IMG/VR virus record: IMGVR_UViG_3300042691_011349
Span: 1-37,983 of that record
DNA: 37,983 nucleotides
From: a virus
Direction: 5' to 3' (one strand)
Part shown: positions 20,882 through 27,995 of the stretch, in pieces
Position numbering within the stretch: position 1 is the first letter of the stretch
Layout of the letters: each line of letters opens with the position of its first letter
Program-made: the position numbers and the translations under genes
Notes under the pieces: model-generated
Told to the model about the DNA's origin: nothing
Seen by the model: the letters and a program-made list of their open reading frames with translations, nothing else
The model's database searches: none

Positions 20882-21029
20882 TGTCGCGGAACTGATGGGC
20901 AAGCTGTTCAAGCGCGGCTTCAATCCAGATGGGATTGTCTATATTTTGAGACTGCTGGCAGCGGAGCATGAAAAAGGAACTGATCGGCGGCGTGATCTAG
21001 AGCTTGCAGCCGAAAGCCTTCTGGAGTAG
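20871..21029 (+). CDS. 52-aa hypothetical protein between thyX and the RNR gene
   Basis: ATG at 20871, inside the end of thyX, with GGGAG ten bases ahead. Reads MSSDVAELMGKLFKRGFNPD, GIVYILRLLAAEHEKG and a charged helix ending AAESLLE; mostly alpha-helical. Coupled to thyX by overlap, so probably expressed with it. No family recognised. Confidence 0.55.
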   Translation: MSSDVAELMGKLFKRGFNPDGIVYILRLLAAEHEKGTDRRRDLELAAESLLE

Positions 21030-21040
21030 GGAAGGGGCGA

Positions 21041-21068
21041 CCGGCGCCGCCTAGACTTTTAGCGCCGG
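21041..21068. promoter_or_regulatory. GC hairpin overlapping the RNR promoter
   Basis: CCGGCGC (21041-21047) and GCGCCGG (21062-21068) form a 7-bp inverted repeat whose loop contains the -35 box (21052-21057) of the RNR promoter. It could be a weak terminator for the thyX unit or an operator. Confidence 0.4.
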
Positions 21069-21080
21069 GTTTGGTATAGT
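21052..21080 (+). promoter_or_regulatory. Promoter for the ribonucleotide reductase gene, TAGACT-17-TATAGT
   Basis: TAGACT (21052-21057), a 17-nt spacer and TATAGT (21075-21080), 27 nt before the ATG. Shares the -10 and the first transcribed bases (GGTATAGT...TAGTTC) with the promoter at 19207-19235. Confidence 0.55.
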
Positions 21081-21107
21081 GGTAGTTCACCCCAAGAGGA
21101 GCTATTG

Positions 21108-23132
21108 ATGCGTAATTATGAAGATGCGCCGACCCCGTCCGCGCGTGCGGCCACTATTATTCGCCGCACCTATGCCCGTCCGACCGAGGGCGGCTTCGAG
21201 TCGTGGGACGATATTGTTGGGCGCGTCGTCAGCCATCAGCGTTGGCTGTGGCAGCGGGCTCTGGGCGACAAGCCCCTTTCCAGCATGCAGGAAGAGGAAC
21301 TGGAGGAACTGCGTGAAGTCCTGCTGAAGCGGGAAGGCTCTGTCTCCGGGCGCACCCTGTGGCTGGGCGGCACTGCCGTGGCCAAGAAGCGCGAAGCCTC
21401 CATGTTTAACTGCGCCTTCACCAAGGTCGAGACGGTCCACGACGTCGTCGATGCGTTCTGGCTGCTGTTGCAGGGCTGCGGCGTCGGCTTCGAGCCGGTG
21501 GTTGGCACGCTGAATGGCTTTACGCAACCGATGGAGATCGAACTGATTCGTAGCCAGCGGGCCAAGCTGGAGCAGAAGAAGGGCCGCGAAACCAATGTCG
21601 AGACGTTCACGCAGGAAAGCGGGAAGACGGTTTGGACTATTAGTATTGGTGACAGCGCAGAAGCCTGGGCCAAGTCGGTGGGTAAGGTGCTGGCTGGCAA
21701 GCGGAAGGCTGATGTGCTTCGACTTGACTTCGGGCAGATTCGTCCAGCCGGGGAGCGTCTTGCTGGGTACGGCTGGATTTCGAGCGGCGACGAGACTTTT
21801 GCTCCCGCGCTTGAGAGGATCGCGCAACTTCTTAACGCGCGTGCCGGTCAGCTTCTTACCCGCATCGACATCCTCGATCTTCTTAACCACCTCGGCACCA
21901 CCCTCTCCTCACGACGTTCGGCGGAGATTGCACTGGTTCCGTTTGGCGACCCGGAATGGGTGGAGTTCGCCAAGGCGAAGAAGGACTTCTGGGTCCATAA
22001 CAACTTCCATCGCCAGCAGAGCAACAACTCGGTGATGTTCAAGTCGCATCCCACGCATGCGGACATCACTCAGCTTTTTGATCTGATGCAGGAAGCAGGC
22101 GGCTCTGAGCCTGGCTTCATCAACATGGTGGAAGGCAAGCGTCGCGCCCCGTGGATTTCGGGCGTGAATCCGTGCGCCGAAATCTTGCTGCCGAACAAGG
22201 GCTTCTGTAACCTTGTGGAAATCAATCTGAGCCGCTTCAACGACGAGAATCTGCATCGCCTGTTCAGGACTGCGGAACTGCTGGCCCGCGCCAACTACCG
22301 CCAGACCTGCGTCAATCTGGTGGACGGCGTGCTTCAGCGGGCGTGGCACGAGAACAACGAGTTCCTGCGTCTGTGCGGCGTGGGTGTGACGGGTGTGGCC
22401 GAGTGGAAGTACGGCGACAATCCGCTGTCGTGGGCGGCCCTGAAGTCGGTTGTCAAGGATGCCGCGCATGGTATGGCCGACGAACTTGGCCTGCCGCGTC
22501 CCAAGGCAGTCACCACGGTCAAGCCGTCGGGCACTCTGAGCAAGATTATGGACACTACCGAAGGTGTGCATAAGCCGCTGGGCAAGTACATCTTCAACAA
22601 TGTGCGGTTCAGCAAGCATGATCCCTACGTTGAGAAGCTGATTGCCGCGAACTACCGCGTCTTTCAGGACCCGTCCAGCCCGGATGCGGTGCTGGTGACG
22701 TTCCCAGTGGCCTACGAGAACGTCCAGTTCGACGTTGTCGACGGTAAGCATGTCAATCTGGAGCCCGCTCAGGCCCAGCTTGACCGCTACAAAATGCTCA
22801 TGGACTACTATGTGGACCACAATTGCTCTGTCACGATCAGCTACAGCCCGGAAGAAGCGCCGGAAATCGTCGATTGGCTTGCTGATAACTGGAATAACTA
22901 CGTCGGCGTCAGCTTTCTGTACCGGACTGACCCCACCAAGACCGCCAAGGACCTCGGCTACCTGTATTTGCCGCAGGAAGTCGTGGATGAGGCGGCCTAT
23001 ACGGCCTACGCAAGCACGCTGAAGCCGCTGGATGGGGGGTGCATGACCTGTCAGCAGGCTCAAACTGATGAGCAGGAGTTCGAAATTGACACCGGAAGCG
23101 AATGTGCGACCGGCGCCTGCCCTATCCGATAA
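21108..23132 (+). CDS. nrdJ: Class II (B12-dependent) ribonucleoside-triphosphate reductase, monomeric
   Basis: 674 aa from ATG 21108 (GAGGAG six bases ahead). FNCAFTKV (C102, redox Cys), GCGVGFEPV, NPCAEILLPNKGFCNLVE (N354, C356, E358: radical-site triad), GVTGVAEWKYG, and KPSGTLSKIMDTTEG phosphate-binding region. The C-terminus ends CATGACPIR, with C666 and C671 spaced CX4C as in monomeric Lactobacillus-type RTPR. It reduces NTPs to dNTPs with adenosylcobalamin and needs no oxygen or second subunit, so it supplies phage DNA synthesis. It has its own promoter. Confidence 0.93.
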   Translation: MRNYEDAPTPSARAATIIRRTYARPTEGGFESWDDIVGRVVSHQRWLWQRALGDKPLSSMQEEELEELREVLLKREGSVSGRTLWLGGTAVAKKREASMFNCAFTKVETVHDVVDAFWLLLQGCGVGFEPVVGTLNGFTQPMEIELIRSQRAKLEQKKGRETNVETFTQESGKTVWTISIGDSAEAWAKSVGKVLAGKRKADVLRLDFGQIRPAGERLAGYGWISSGDETFAPALERIAQLLNARAGQLLTRIDILDLLNHLGTTLSSRRSAEIALVPFGDPEWVEFAKAKKDFWVHNNFHRQQSNNSVMFKSHPTHADITQLFDLMQEAGGSEPGFINMVEGKRRAPWISGVNPCAEILLPNKGFCNLVEINLSRFNDENLHRLFRTAELLARANYRQTCVNLVDGVLQRAWHENNEFLRLCGVGVTGVAEWKYGDNPLSWAALKSVVKDAAHGMADELGLPRPKAVTTVKPSGTLSKIMDTTEGVHKPLGKYIFNNVRFSKHDPYVEKLIAANYRVFQDPSSPDAVLVTFPVAYENVQFDVVDGKHVNLEPAQAQLDRYKMLMDYYVDHNCSVTISYSPEEAPEIVDWLADNWNNYVGVSFLYRTDPTKTAKDLGYLYLPQEVVDEAAYTAYASTLKPLDGGCMTCQQAQTDEQEFEIDTGSECATGACPIR

Positions 23133-23301
23133 GGTAAGGAGCCCGTGCCGTGGAGAATGTAGTGTTTTTGCTACCCCTGCTGGTTACTTTTGCTCTGGTT
23201 GCGGGCGTAGTCTTGAAGAAATTGCTGGCTGGCGATCCTACTCTGAGGAAGAAAAGTCAGATGTACTCAGAGCCGTAGCGCAACGTAGACTGAGTGCTTG
23301 A
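23068..23301 (+). CDS. DUF1289-family small Cys4 (Fe-S or Zn) protein
   Basis: 77 aa. The core SPCRGECSVFATPAGYFCSG, CGRSLEEIAGW and EEEKSDVLRAV matches DUF1289, with four Cys (CX3C...CX2C, residues 27-46) that likely bind a metal centre. It overlaps the end of the RNR gene by 65 nt from this ATG, or 29 nt from a GTG at 23104; both ribosome sites are weak. DUF1289 proteins are widespread in proteobacteria with unknown function. The coupling to the RNR suggests a redox or cofactor role, which is inference. Confidence 0.75.
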   Translation: MSRSSKLTPEANVRPAPALSDKVRSPCRGECSVFATPAGYFCSGCGRSLEEIAGWRSYSEEEKSDVLRAVAQRRLSA

Positions 23302-23308
23302 TTTATGG

Positions 23309-23345
23309 GGGCTGGTAGGGTAGTATTCCTATCAGCCCTTCTTTT
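23309..23345 (+). terminator. Rho-independent terminator after RNR/DUF1289
   Basis: An 11-bp stem (GGGCTG-G-TAGG with CCTA-T-CAGCCC, one G-U) with an 8-nt loop is followed directly by TTCTTTTT. It lies a few bases after the stop of the DUF1289 gene and ends the RNR transcript. Confidence 0.85.
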
Positions 23346-23357
23346 TAGGACCCTGAC

Positions 23358-23582
23358 ATGCAGTTTACGGTCGAATACGACGATGGCGTGTGGATTTTCA
23401 CGGTAACTTCGGACGATGACGAGCCAGACTACCTTGAAGAGTTCGAAATCACCAACCCTGCTGATGCAAAAGCTGCTGCTAAGGATCTAATCGAGGAGAT
23501 TATGGAGGCTGCCGAGGCTGAGGACGAGGAAGATGAGGATGCCGACCCTCTCGAAGGGTTCCTAGACGAACTTGAGGAGTAG
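23358..23582 (+). CDS. Very acidic small protein
   Basis: 74 aa, of which about 30 are Asp/Glu and only two are Lys. A beta-like N-terminus (MQFTVEYDDGVWIFTVT) is followed by a helical, extremely acidic C-terminal half (AAEAEDEEDEDADPLEG). ATG 23358 with AGGA ahead, immediately after the terminator. The charge and size resemble DNA-mimic or anti-restriction proteins, but so do unrelated acidic phage proteins; no family match. Confidence 0.65.
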   Translation: MQFTVEYDDGVWIFTVTSDDDEPDYLEEFEITNPADAKAAAKDLIEEIMEAAEAEDEEDEDADPLEGFLDELEE

Positions 23583-23590
23583 GGCGTGCC

Positions 23591-23842
23591 GTGTCCAGCG
23601 ACCGCGACGAGGCTGTCCAGAACTTCCTAGAGTCTACGGACATTGACCGCAAAGTCTTGGAGGCAGTCGCAAAGGTGCTGTCCAGATCCCCGCGCGCTGT
23701 CTTGATTGCGTGGGAAACTGACGAGTCCTTCGGCATTACGGCGATACCCTTCTCAACAAGCCTTATCAAGGGCATGGTCGACACAGCATTTGACGCTGTA
23801 TTCGGGGATCAAGACGAGGAACATGGCGAAGACCCTAACTGA
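23591..23842 (+). CDS. Hypothetical protein
   Basis: 83 aa from GTG 23591, with GGAG about eleven bases ahead. Charged helical start (SSDRDEAVQNFLESTDIDRK), VLEAVAKVLSRSPRAVLIAW, then a hydrophobic stretch (ITAIPFSTSLIKGMVDTAF) and an acidic tail. No domain recognised. Last gene before the promoter of the fibre cluster. Confidence 0.6.
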   Translation: MSSDRDEAVQNFLESTDIDRKVLEAVAKVLSRSPRAVLIAWETDESFGITAIPFSTSLIKGMVDTAFDAVFGDQDEEHGEDPN

Positions 23843-23867
23843 GGGGCTGCTAGAGGGCTGGCATATC

Positions 23868-23896
23868 TTGACTGTACTGTCAATGTATGTTATACT
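23868..23896 (+). promoter_or_regulatory. Near-consensus promoter for the fibre cluster, TTGACT-17-TATACT
   Basis: TTGACT (23868-23873), a 17-nt spacer and TATACT (23891-23896) lie 25 nt before the TTG start of the first fibre gene, with GAGGAG between. One of the strongest host-type promoters in the window. Confidence 0.65.
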
Positions 23897-23921
23897 TTTC
23901 CGCTAAAGAGGAGTAGCTCTC

Positions 23922-25292
23922 TTGCCGACATTTAAGATTTCGCAGCTTACGACGGCGGTCGCCGTCTCGGCTACAAATCAGTTCGAAATCAATCAGAACG
24001 CTGCCTCCCGCAGCCTTGAGGTGTCCGTGCTGTCCTCGTATGTGCGCGGACTGGACACCTTGGTTCCGGTGAATGTGTCGGTCAGTTCGGCAACAGCAGC
24101 AGTCAGCATTACGCAGACGGGCACTGGCCCCGGCATGAACGTGCTGGGCGGCGTTCGGTTTCGTGGCGCAACCGCAGGCTTCGTTGGTCTTGTAGCGCCC
24201 GCCAGTGTCAGTTCCGTGACCTACACCCTCCCTGCCGCAGACGGCACCAACGGGCAGGTCCTCACCACTAACGGCACCAATATCCTCTCCTTCACATCCG
24301 TCGCAGGCGGCGGCGGCCTCACCAACTTCACTGACAGTGCTACCTCTGCCACGCCGAATGCGACAGTTCCGGTCAATTCGCTGGCGGCTTCTGGTGGGGC
24401 GACTAACATCGACGTAGCCATTGTCCCCAAGGGTACGGGTGCCTTTACCCTTCAGGTCGCAGATAATACGACTACAGGAGGCAACAAGCGCGGGACCAAC
24501 TCCGTTGATCTCCAAACCCTTCGCACCAATGCTAATCAAGTTGCATCGGGGGCTAGAGCCGTTGCGATTGGCACCAGTAATCGTGCGGACGGCAGTAGAG
24601 CAGTAGCTATTGGAGAGGCAAACATTGCGGACGGCTTGTACGCCTTTGCAATAGGTTCCAGCAATACAGCTTCCGCCAGCGCCCAAGCATTTGGATCTAG
24701 CAATACCGCCAGCAGTACTGGCTCCACCGCAATAGGAAATAGTTTAACCGTAAGCGGCCAGTATGCGTTCGGGGCTGGTTTTTTGAATACGGTGTCGGGT
24801 AATTTCTCGTCGGCGCTAGGTGGGTCCCGCGCAACAACGAATAGCATTCTAGGGCTGCTTGCTTACGGCTTTAACGGCACAAGCACGGGCCAAAACCAGA
24901 TGTCTTACTTCGGTGCCCGGCCTATCACGACGGACGGTGCCGCACGCCGCGCCACAGCAGACGACGCCGCCGCCTCAGCGACTAACCAGCTAACCCTCCG
25001 CAACAGTTCTGCCTTCACGTTTGAAGGTAAGGTGATCGCCCGCGACACCTCGACAGGCGACATCAAGTCTTGGATTTTCACGGGCGCTATAAAGCGGGGA
25101 GCTAACGCGGCGGCCACTGCGCTTGTAGGTACGCCAACCGTGACAGTCGTGGCGGAAGACACCGCCGCATCAACGTGGGCTGTCGCGTTGGCCGCCGATA
25201 CAACGAACGGGGCTTTGGCCGTGAATGTGACCGGGCAGGCGACTAAGACGATCCGCTGGACGGTTGTGATTCACAGCGCGGAGGTCAACTAA
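23922..25292 (+). CDS. Tail fibre/adhesin with YadA-head-like repeats
   Basis: 456 aa from TTG 23922 (GAGGAG eight bases ahead). The N-terminus FKISQLTTA is shared with the next fibre. A TYTLPAADGTNGQVLTTNGT segment (about 99-118) is typical of phage fibre stalks. Residues about 213-290 repeat the 14-16-residue VAIGxxNxAxGxxA pattern of the trimeric YadA-type left-handed beta-roll. The C-terminal part ends with a beta-rich domain (ITVRWT-like TIRWTVVIHSAEVN). Likely a trimeric structural adhesin attached via the KISQLT N-terminus. Confidence 0.75.
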   Translation: MPTFKISQLTTAVAVSATNQFEINQNAASRSLEVSVLSSYVRGLDTLVPVNVSVSSATAAVSITQTGTGPGMNVLGGVRFRGATAGFVGLVAPASVSSVTYTLPAADGTNGQVLTTNGTNILSFTSVAGGGGLTNFTDSATSATPNATVPVNSLAASGGATNIDVAIVPKGTGAFTLQVADNTTTGGNKRGTNSVDLQTLRTNANQVASGARAVAIGTSNRADGSRAVAIGEANIADGLYAFAIGSSNTASASAQAFGSSNTASSTGSTAIGNSLTVSGQYAFGAGFLNTVSGNFSSALGGSRATTNSILGLLAYGFNGTSTGQNQMSYFGARPITTDGAARRATADDAAASATNQLTLRNSSAFTFEGKVIARDTSTGDIKSWIFTGAIKRGANAAATALVGTPTVTVVAEDTAASTWAVALAADTTNGALAVNVTGQATKTIRWTVVIHSAEVN

Positions 25293-25468
25293 TGTGGGTT
25301 TTGAAGTTCGCTACCCAAGAGCAAGCTGAAGCTAGGTCATTCCAAGAGGCTGCTGCGCGATTGGGCGCTCTCCACACCACCGAACTCTGGTGGGGCTGGA
25401 TTGAGCGTGACGGTCAGTTTTGGCTTCTTTGTGACGAGGGAACTCCAAACGCTGAACAGGTCGCCTAA
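25292..25468 (+). CDS. 58-aa protein between the two fibre genes
   Basis: ATG 25292 overlaps the stop of fibre 1 by one base (TAATG). Reads MWVLKFATQEQAEARSFQEA, then LGALHTTELWWGWIERDGQF and WLLCDEGTPNA: a Trp-rich alpha-beta layout. Small genes in this position often encode fibre-assembly or cap proteins, but there is no motif to support that here. Confidence 0.6.
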   Translation: MWVLKFATQEQAEARSFQEAAARLGALHTTELWWGWIERDGQFWLLCDEGTPNAEQVA

Positions 25469-25498
25469 TAAAGAAACTTAACGGCGGGGGCAATCTGC

Positions 25499-27667
25499 GT
25501 GGCAACGGCATCTAAGATTTCGCAGCTTACGACTGCTGGCCCCCTCACCGGGGCTGAGTTGGTGCCTGTTGTCCAGAGCGGGGGCACCCTCCAGACCACT
25601 GTATCCGCGCTCAAGGTCTTCAGCCTGGGCAATGTGGTAGCCGAGGTGTCCAGCCTCGATGCGCGTGTGGCAGCCGTCTCGGCCCTCGCCACCCAGAATG
25701 CCACTGCGATTGCGTCCGTCCAAACCGACCTAGCCGACCTGACGACTCGCGTCGCCAATGTCTCGGCTTCGGTGTCGGTGCTTAACACTCAGATGACGCA
25801 GGTTCAAGCGTCCATCTCCGCGATCAATTCGCTACTCGCTGCCATCGACGTATCCGCCATCAACACGCTGCTGCCCGCTGTCTCGGCTCTCGAAATCCGG
25901 GTCAGTGCCGTGTCGGCTGCCGTCTCTGTCAACACCGCTGATATCGCCAGCCTAAACATCACGGTCGCCAATGTCTCCGCGCGCACCTCTGTCAACGCGG
26001 CGGCCATTACCTCCGTCAACAATGTGGTGTCCGCGCAGGGCATCCGTCTTGACGCTGTCTCCGCTGCCACAGTCTCTCTAGCCTTCTCCGTCTCCATTGT
26101 CGAGACTCGCGTCAGTGCCGTCTCGGCGGTTGCCGCCGCAAACACGCTGGCGATCACTTCAGTCAATGCGGTCGTCTCGGCGCTTGACGTAAGAGTCGCG
26201 AGTGTTTCGGCTCAAACGTCCGTCAATGCTGCGGCAATTACCTCGATCAACGCCTATGTGTCTGTAATCGCAGTCACGGTTGCTAATCTATATGTGCGCG
26301 TCGACAACACTCAAGCTTCCGTGTCCGCGCTCCAGACTCAAGTTGCCAACGTCTCGACATCTGTGTCTGCCCTCAATGTTCAGATGGCAGCAGTACAGGC
26401 TTCCGTCTCCGCCATCAACTCGGTGCTGGCAGCCATTGATGCCTCTGCGCTGGCGTCCCTTGAGCCCCGCGTGTCGGCGCTTGAGATTCGCGTTACCAAT
26501 GTGTCAGCTTCCGTGTCGGTTCTTAATGTGCAGATGCTGGCAGTCCAAACCTCCATCTCCACCATCAACTCTGTACTCAACAACATCGACGCTTCCGCCC
26601 TAGCCTCCTTGGAGCCTCGTGTCTCGGCGCTGGAGATTCGCGTTGGTGTTGTTTCCGCCGCAACCTCTGTCAATGCCGCCGCTATCACCTCCCTTAACGC
26701 GGTCGTGTCGACTAAAGCCAATCGCAACGGCGACCACCTTACCAACGTCCAATACATCGACTTCAACACCACCACCAGTTACGCGCCCCTGCCGGGTCGC
26801 CTGACATGGGACATTGAGTCAGGCACTCTTGATCTGGGCCTGACCGGCACCGTCAACCTGCTCATAGGCCAGCGCACCGTCGCCCAAGTCTACAACAACA
26901 GTGGCGTTACCCTGCCCAAGGGCAAGGCTGTCCGCGTCACGGGCTCTCAAGGCCAGCGCCTCACGGGCGCCCTTGCCCAGGCCGACAGCGATGCCGACAG
27001 CCTCACCATCTTCGGCATTATGCTGGAGACGGTTTCCGTCAACAATTCCGGCTATGTCGCCACCGACGGCCTCGTCAGAAACGTCAACACCCTCGGCTTC
27101 ACTGACGGCGCTGTTGTGTTCCTTTCTCCGGTATCGGCTGGCGAACTGACGCCCATTAAGCCTGTGGCCCCGCAGCATCTGGTGCAGATGGGTTACATCG
27201 TCAAGGGCGGCTCTGGCGGCGCGGGCGAAATCTACGTCAAGGTGCAGAACGGTTACGAGTTGGGCGAACTGCACGACGTCAAAGTTTCTGCTAGCACTTC
27301 CCTCGCTGACGGTGAAGTTCTCGCCTACAATGTCAGTGCCCAAGTCTGGACCAACTCCCCTGCCCTCATTAACGCGCAGGCATCCATCTCAGCCCTGAAC
27401 ATTCAAGTCGCTGCCGTCTCCGCCCTTGTCTCTTCCAACACCGCCGCCATCACCTCTATTAACAATGCGGTCAGTGCTGCCCTGACCAGCCTGAATGCCA
27501 GCAACCTGACTACCGGCCTTGTGCCCACTGCCCGTCTCGCAAGCGGCACCGCCAATTCCACCACCTTCCTTCGGGGCGACCAGACCTGGGCCGTTCCTAC
27601 CAGTGGCGGGGGCGGCGGCGGCGGGGCAGGCGAAACTTTCAACGCATTTCTACTGATGGGAGGCTGA
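25499..27667 (+). CDS. Long coiled-coil tail fibre
   Basis: 722 aa from GTG 25499. N-terminal SKISQLTTA matches fibre 1. Residues about 45-410 are a long Ser/Ala/Val-rich trimeric coiled-coil or beta-helical shaft built from repeated 'VSALxxRV...VSV.N..I.SIN..VSA' units. A globular region follows (about 420-620: LPKGKAVRVTGSQG, GFTDGAVVFLSPVSAGELTP). The end carries GTANSTTFLRGDQTWAVPTS and a Gly-rich tail, a layout common in phage fibre C-termini. Probably the main shaft of the host-recognition fibre. Confidence 0.78.
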   Translation: MATASKISQLTTAGPLTGAELVPVVQSGGTLQTTVSALKVFSLGNVVAEVSSLDARVAAVSALATQNATAIASVQTDLADLTTRVANVSASVSVLNTQMTQVQASISAINSLLAAIDVSAINTLLPAVSALEIRVSAVSAAVSVNTADIASLNITVANVSARTSVNAAAITSVNNVVSAQGIRLDAVSAATVSLAFSVSIVETRVSAVSAVAAANTLAITSVNAVVSALDVRVASVSAQTSVNAAAITSINAYVSVIAVTVANLYVRVDNTQASVSALQTQVANVSTSVSALNVQMAAVQASVSAINSVLAAIDASALASLEPRVSALEIRVTNVSASVSVLNVQMLAVQTSISTINSVLNNIDASALASLEPRVSALEIRVGVVSAATSVNAAAITSLNAVVSTKANRNGDHLTNVQYIDFNTTTSYAPLPGRLTWDIESGTLDLGLTGTVNLLIGQRTVAQVYNNSGVTLPKGKAVRVTGSQGQRLTGALAQADSDADSLTIFGIMLETVSVNNSGYVATDGLVRNVNTLGFTDGAVVFLSPVSAGELTPIKPVAPQHLVQMGYIVKGGSGGAGEIYVKVQNGYELGELHDVKVSASTSLADGEVLAYNVSAQVWTNSPALINAQASISALNIQVAAVSALVSSNTAAITSINNAVSAALTSLNASNLTTGLVPTARLASGTANSTTFLRGDQTWAVPTSGGGGGGGAGETFNAFLLMGG

Positions 27668-27668
27668 C

Positions 27669-27995
27669 ATGGCTACCGCTTACAAAGTTCTGGGCCAGAG
27701 CGCCCCCGCTGCTACAACTCTGACAACTCTTTATACGGTGCCCGCTGCCACACAAGCCGTGGCCTCTACGCTGGTGGTCGGTAACAGGGGTGTCTCGGCC
27801 ACCTACCGGATCGCCATTCGCCCTGGCGGCGCGTCCATCGCGAACCAGCATTACATCGTCTTCGACGCTGCCGTGAACCAGTATGACAGCGCGTTCTTCA
27901 CGCTGGGTATCTCGCTGGCGGCTGGCGATGTGGTGTCGGTCCAAGCGTCCACCGCCGATGTCAGCTTTTCGCTCTTTGGAGCGGAGATCACCTAA
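27669..27995 (+). CDS. Small conserved tail/structural protein
   Basis: 108 aa, beta-rich: MATAYKVLGQSAPAATTLTT, LYTVPAATQAVASTLVVGN, YRIAIRPGGA, AGDVVSVQASTADVSFSLFG. This is a recurrent small protein next to fibres in podoviruses of alphaproteobacteria, usually annotated as structural or unknown. It overlaps the following fibre gene by one base and lies one base after the previous stop, so it is part of the fibre operon. Confidence 0.7.
   Translation: MATAYKVLGQSAPAATTLTTLYTVPAATQAVASTLVVGNRGVSATYRIAIRPGGASIANQHYIVFDAAVNQYDSAFFTLGISLAAGDVVSVQASTADVSFSLFGAEIT

Noticed and set aside
21070-21095. tRNA-like D-loop string GGTATAGTGGTAGTTC
   Set aside because: No T-arm, anticodon stem or acceptor stem around it; it is better read as the -10 region of the RNR promoter.
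21909-23063. Leftward open frame (384 aa) opposite the RNR gene
   Set aside because: The RNR active-site motifs are on the plus strand; this frame has no start signal or known motif.
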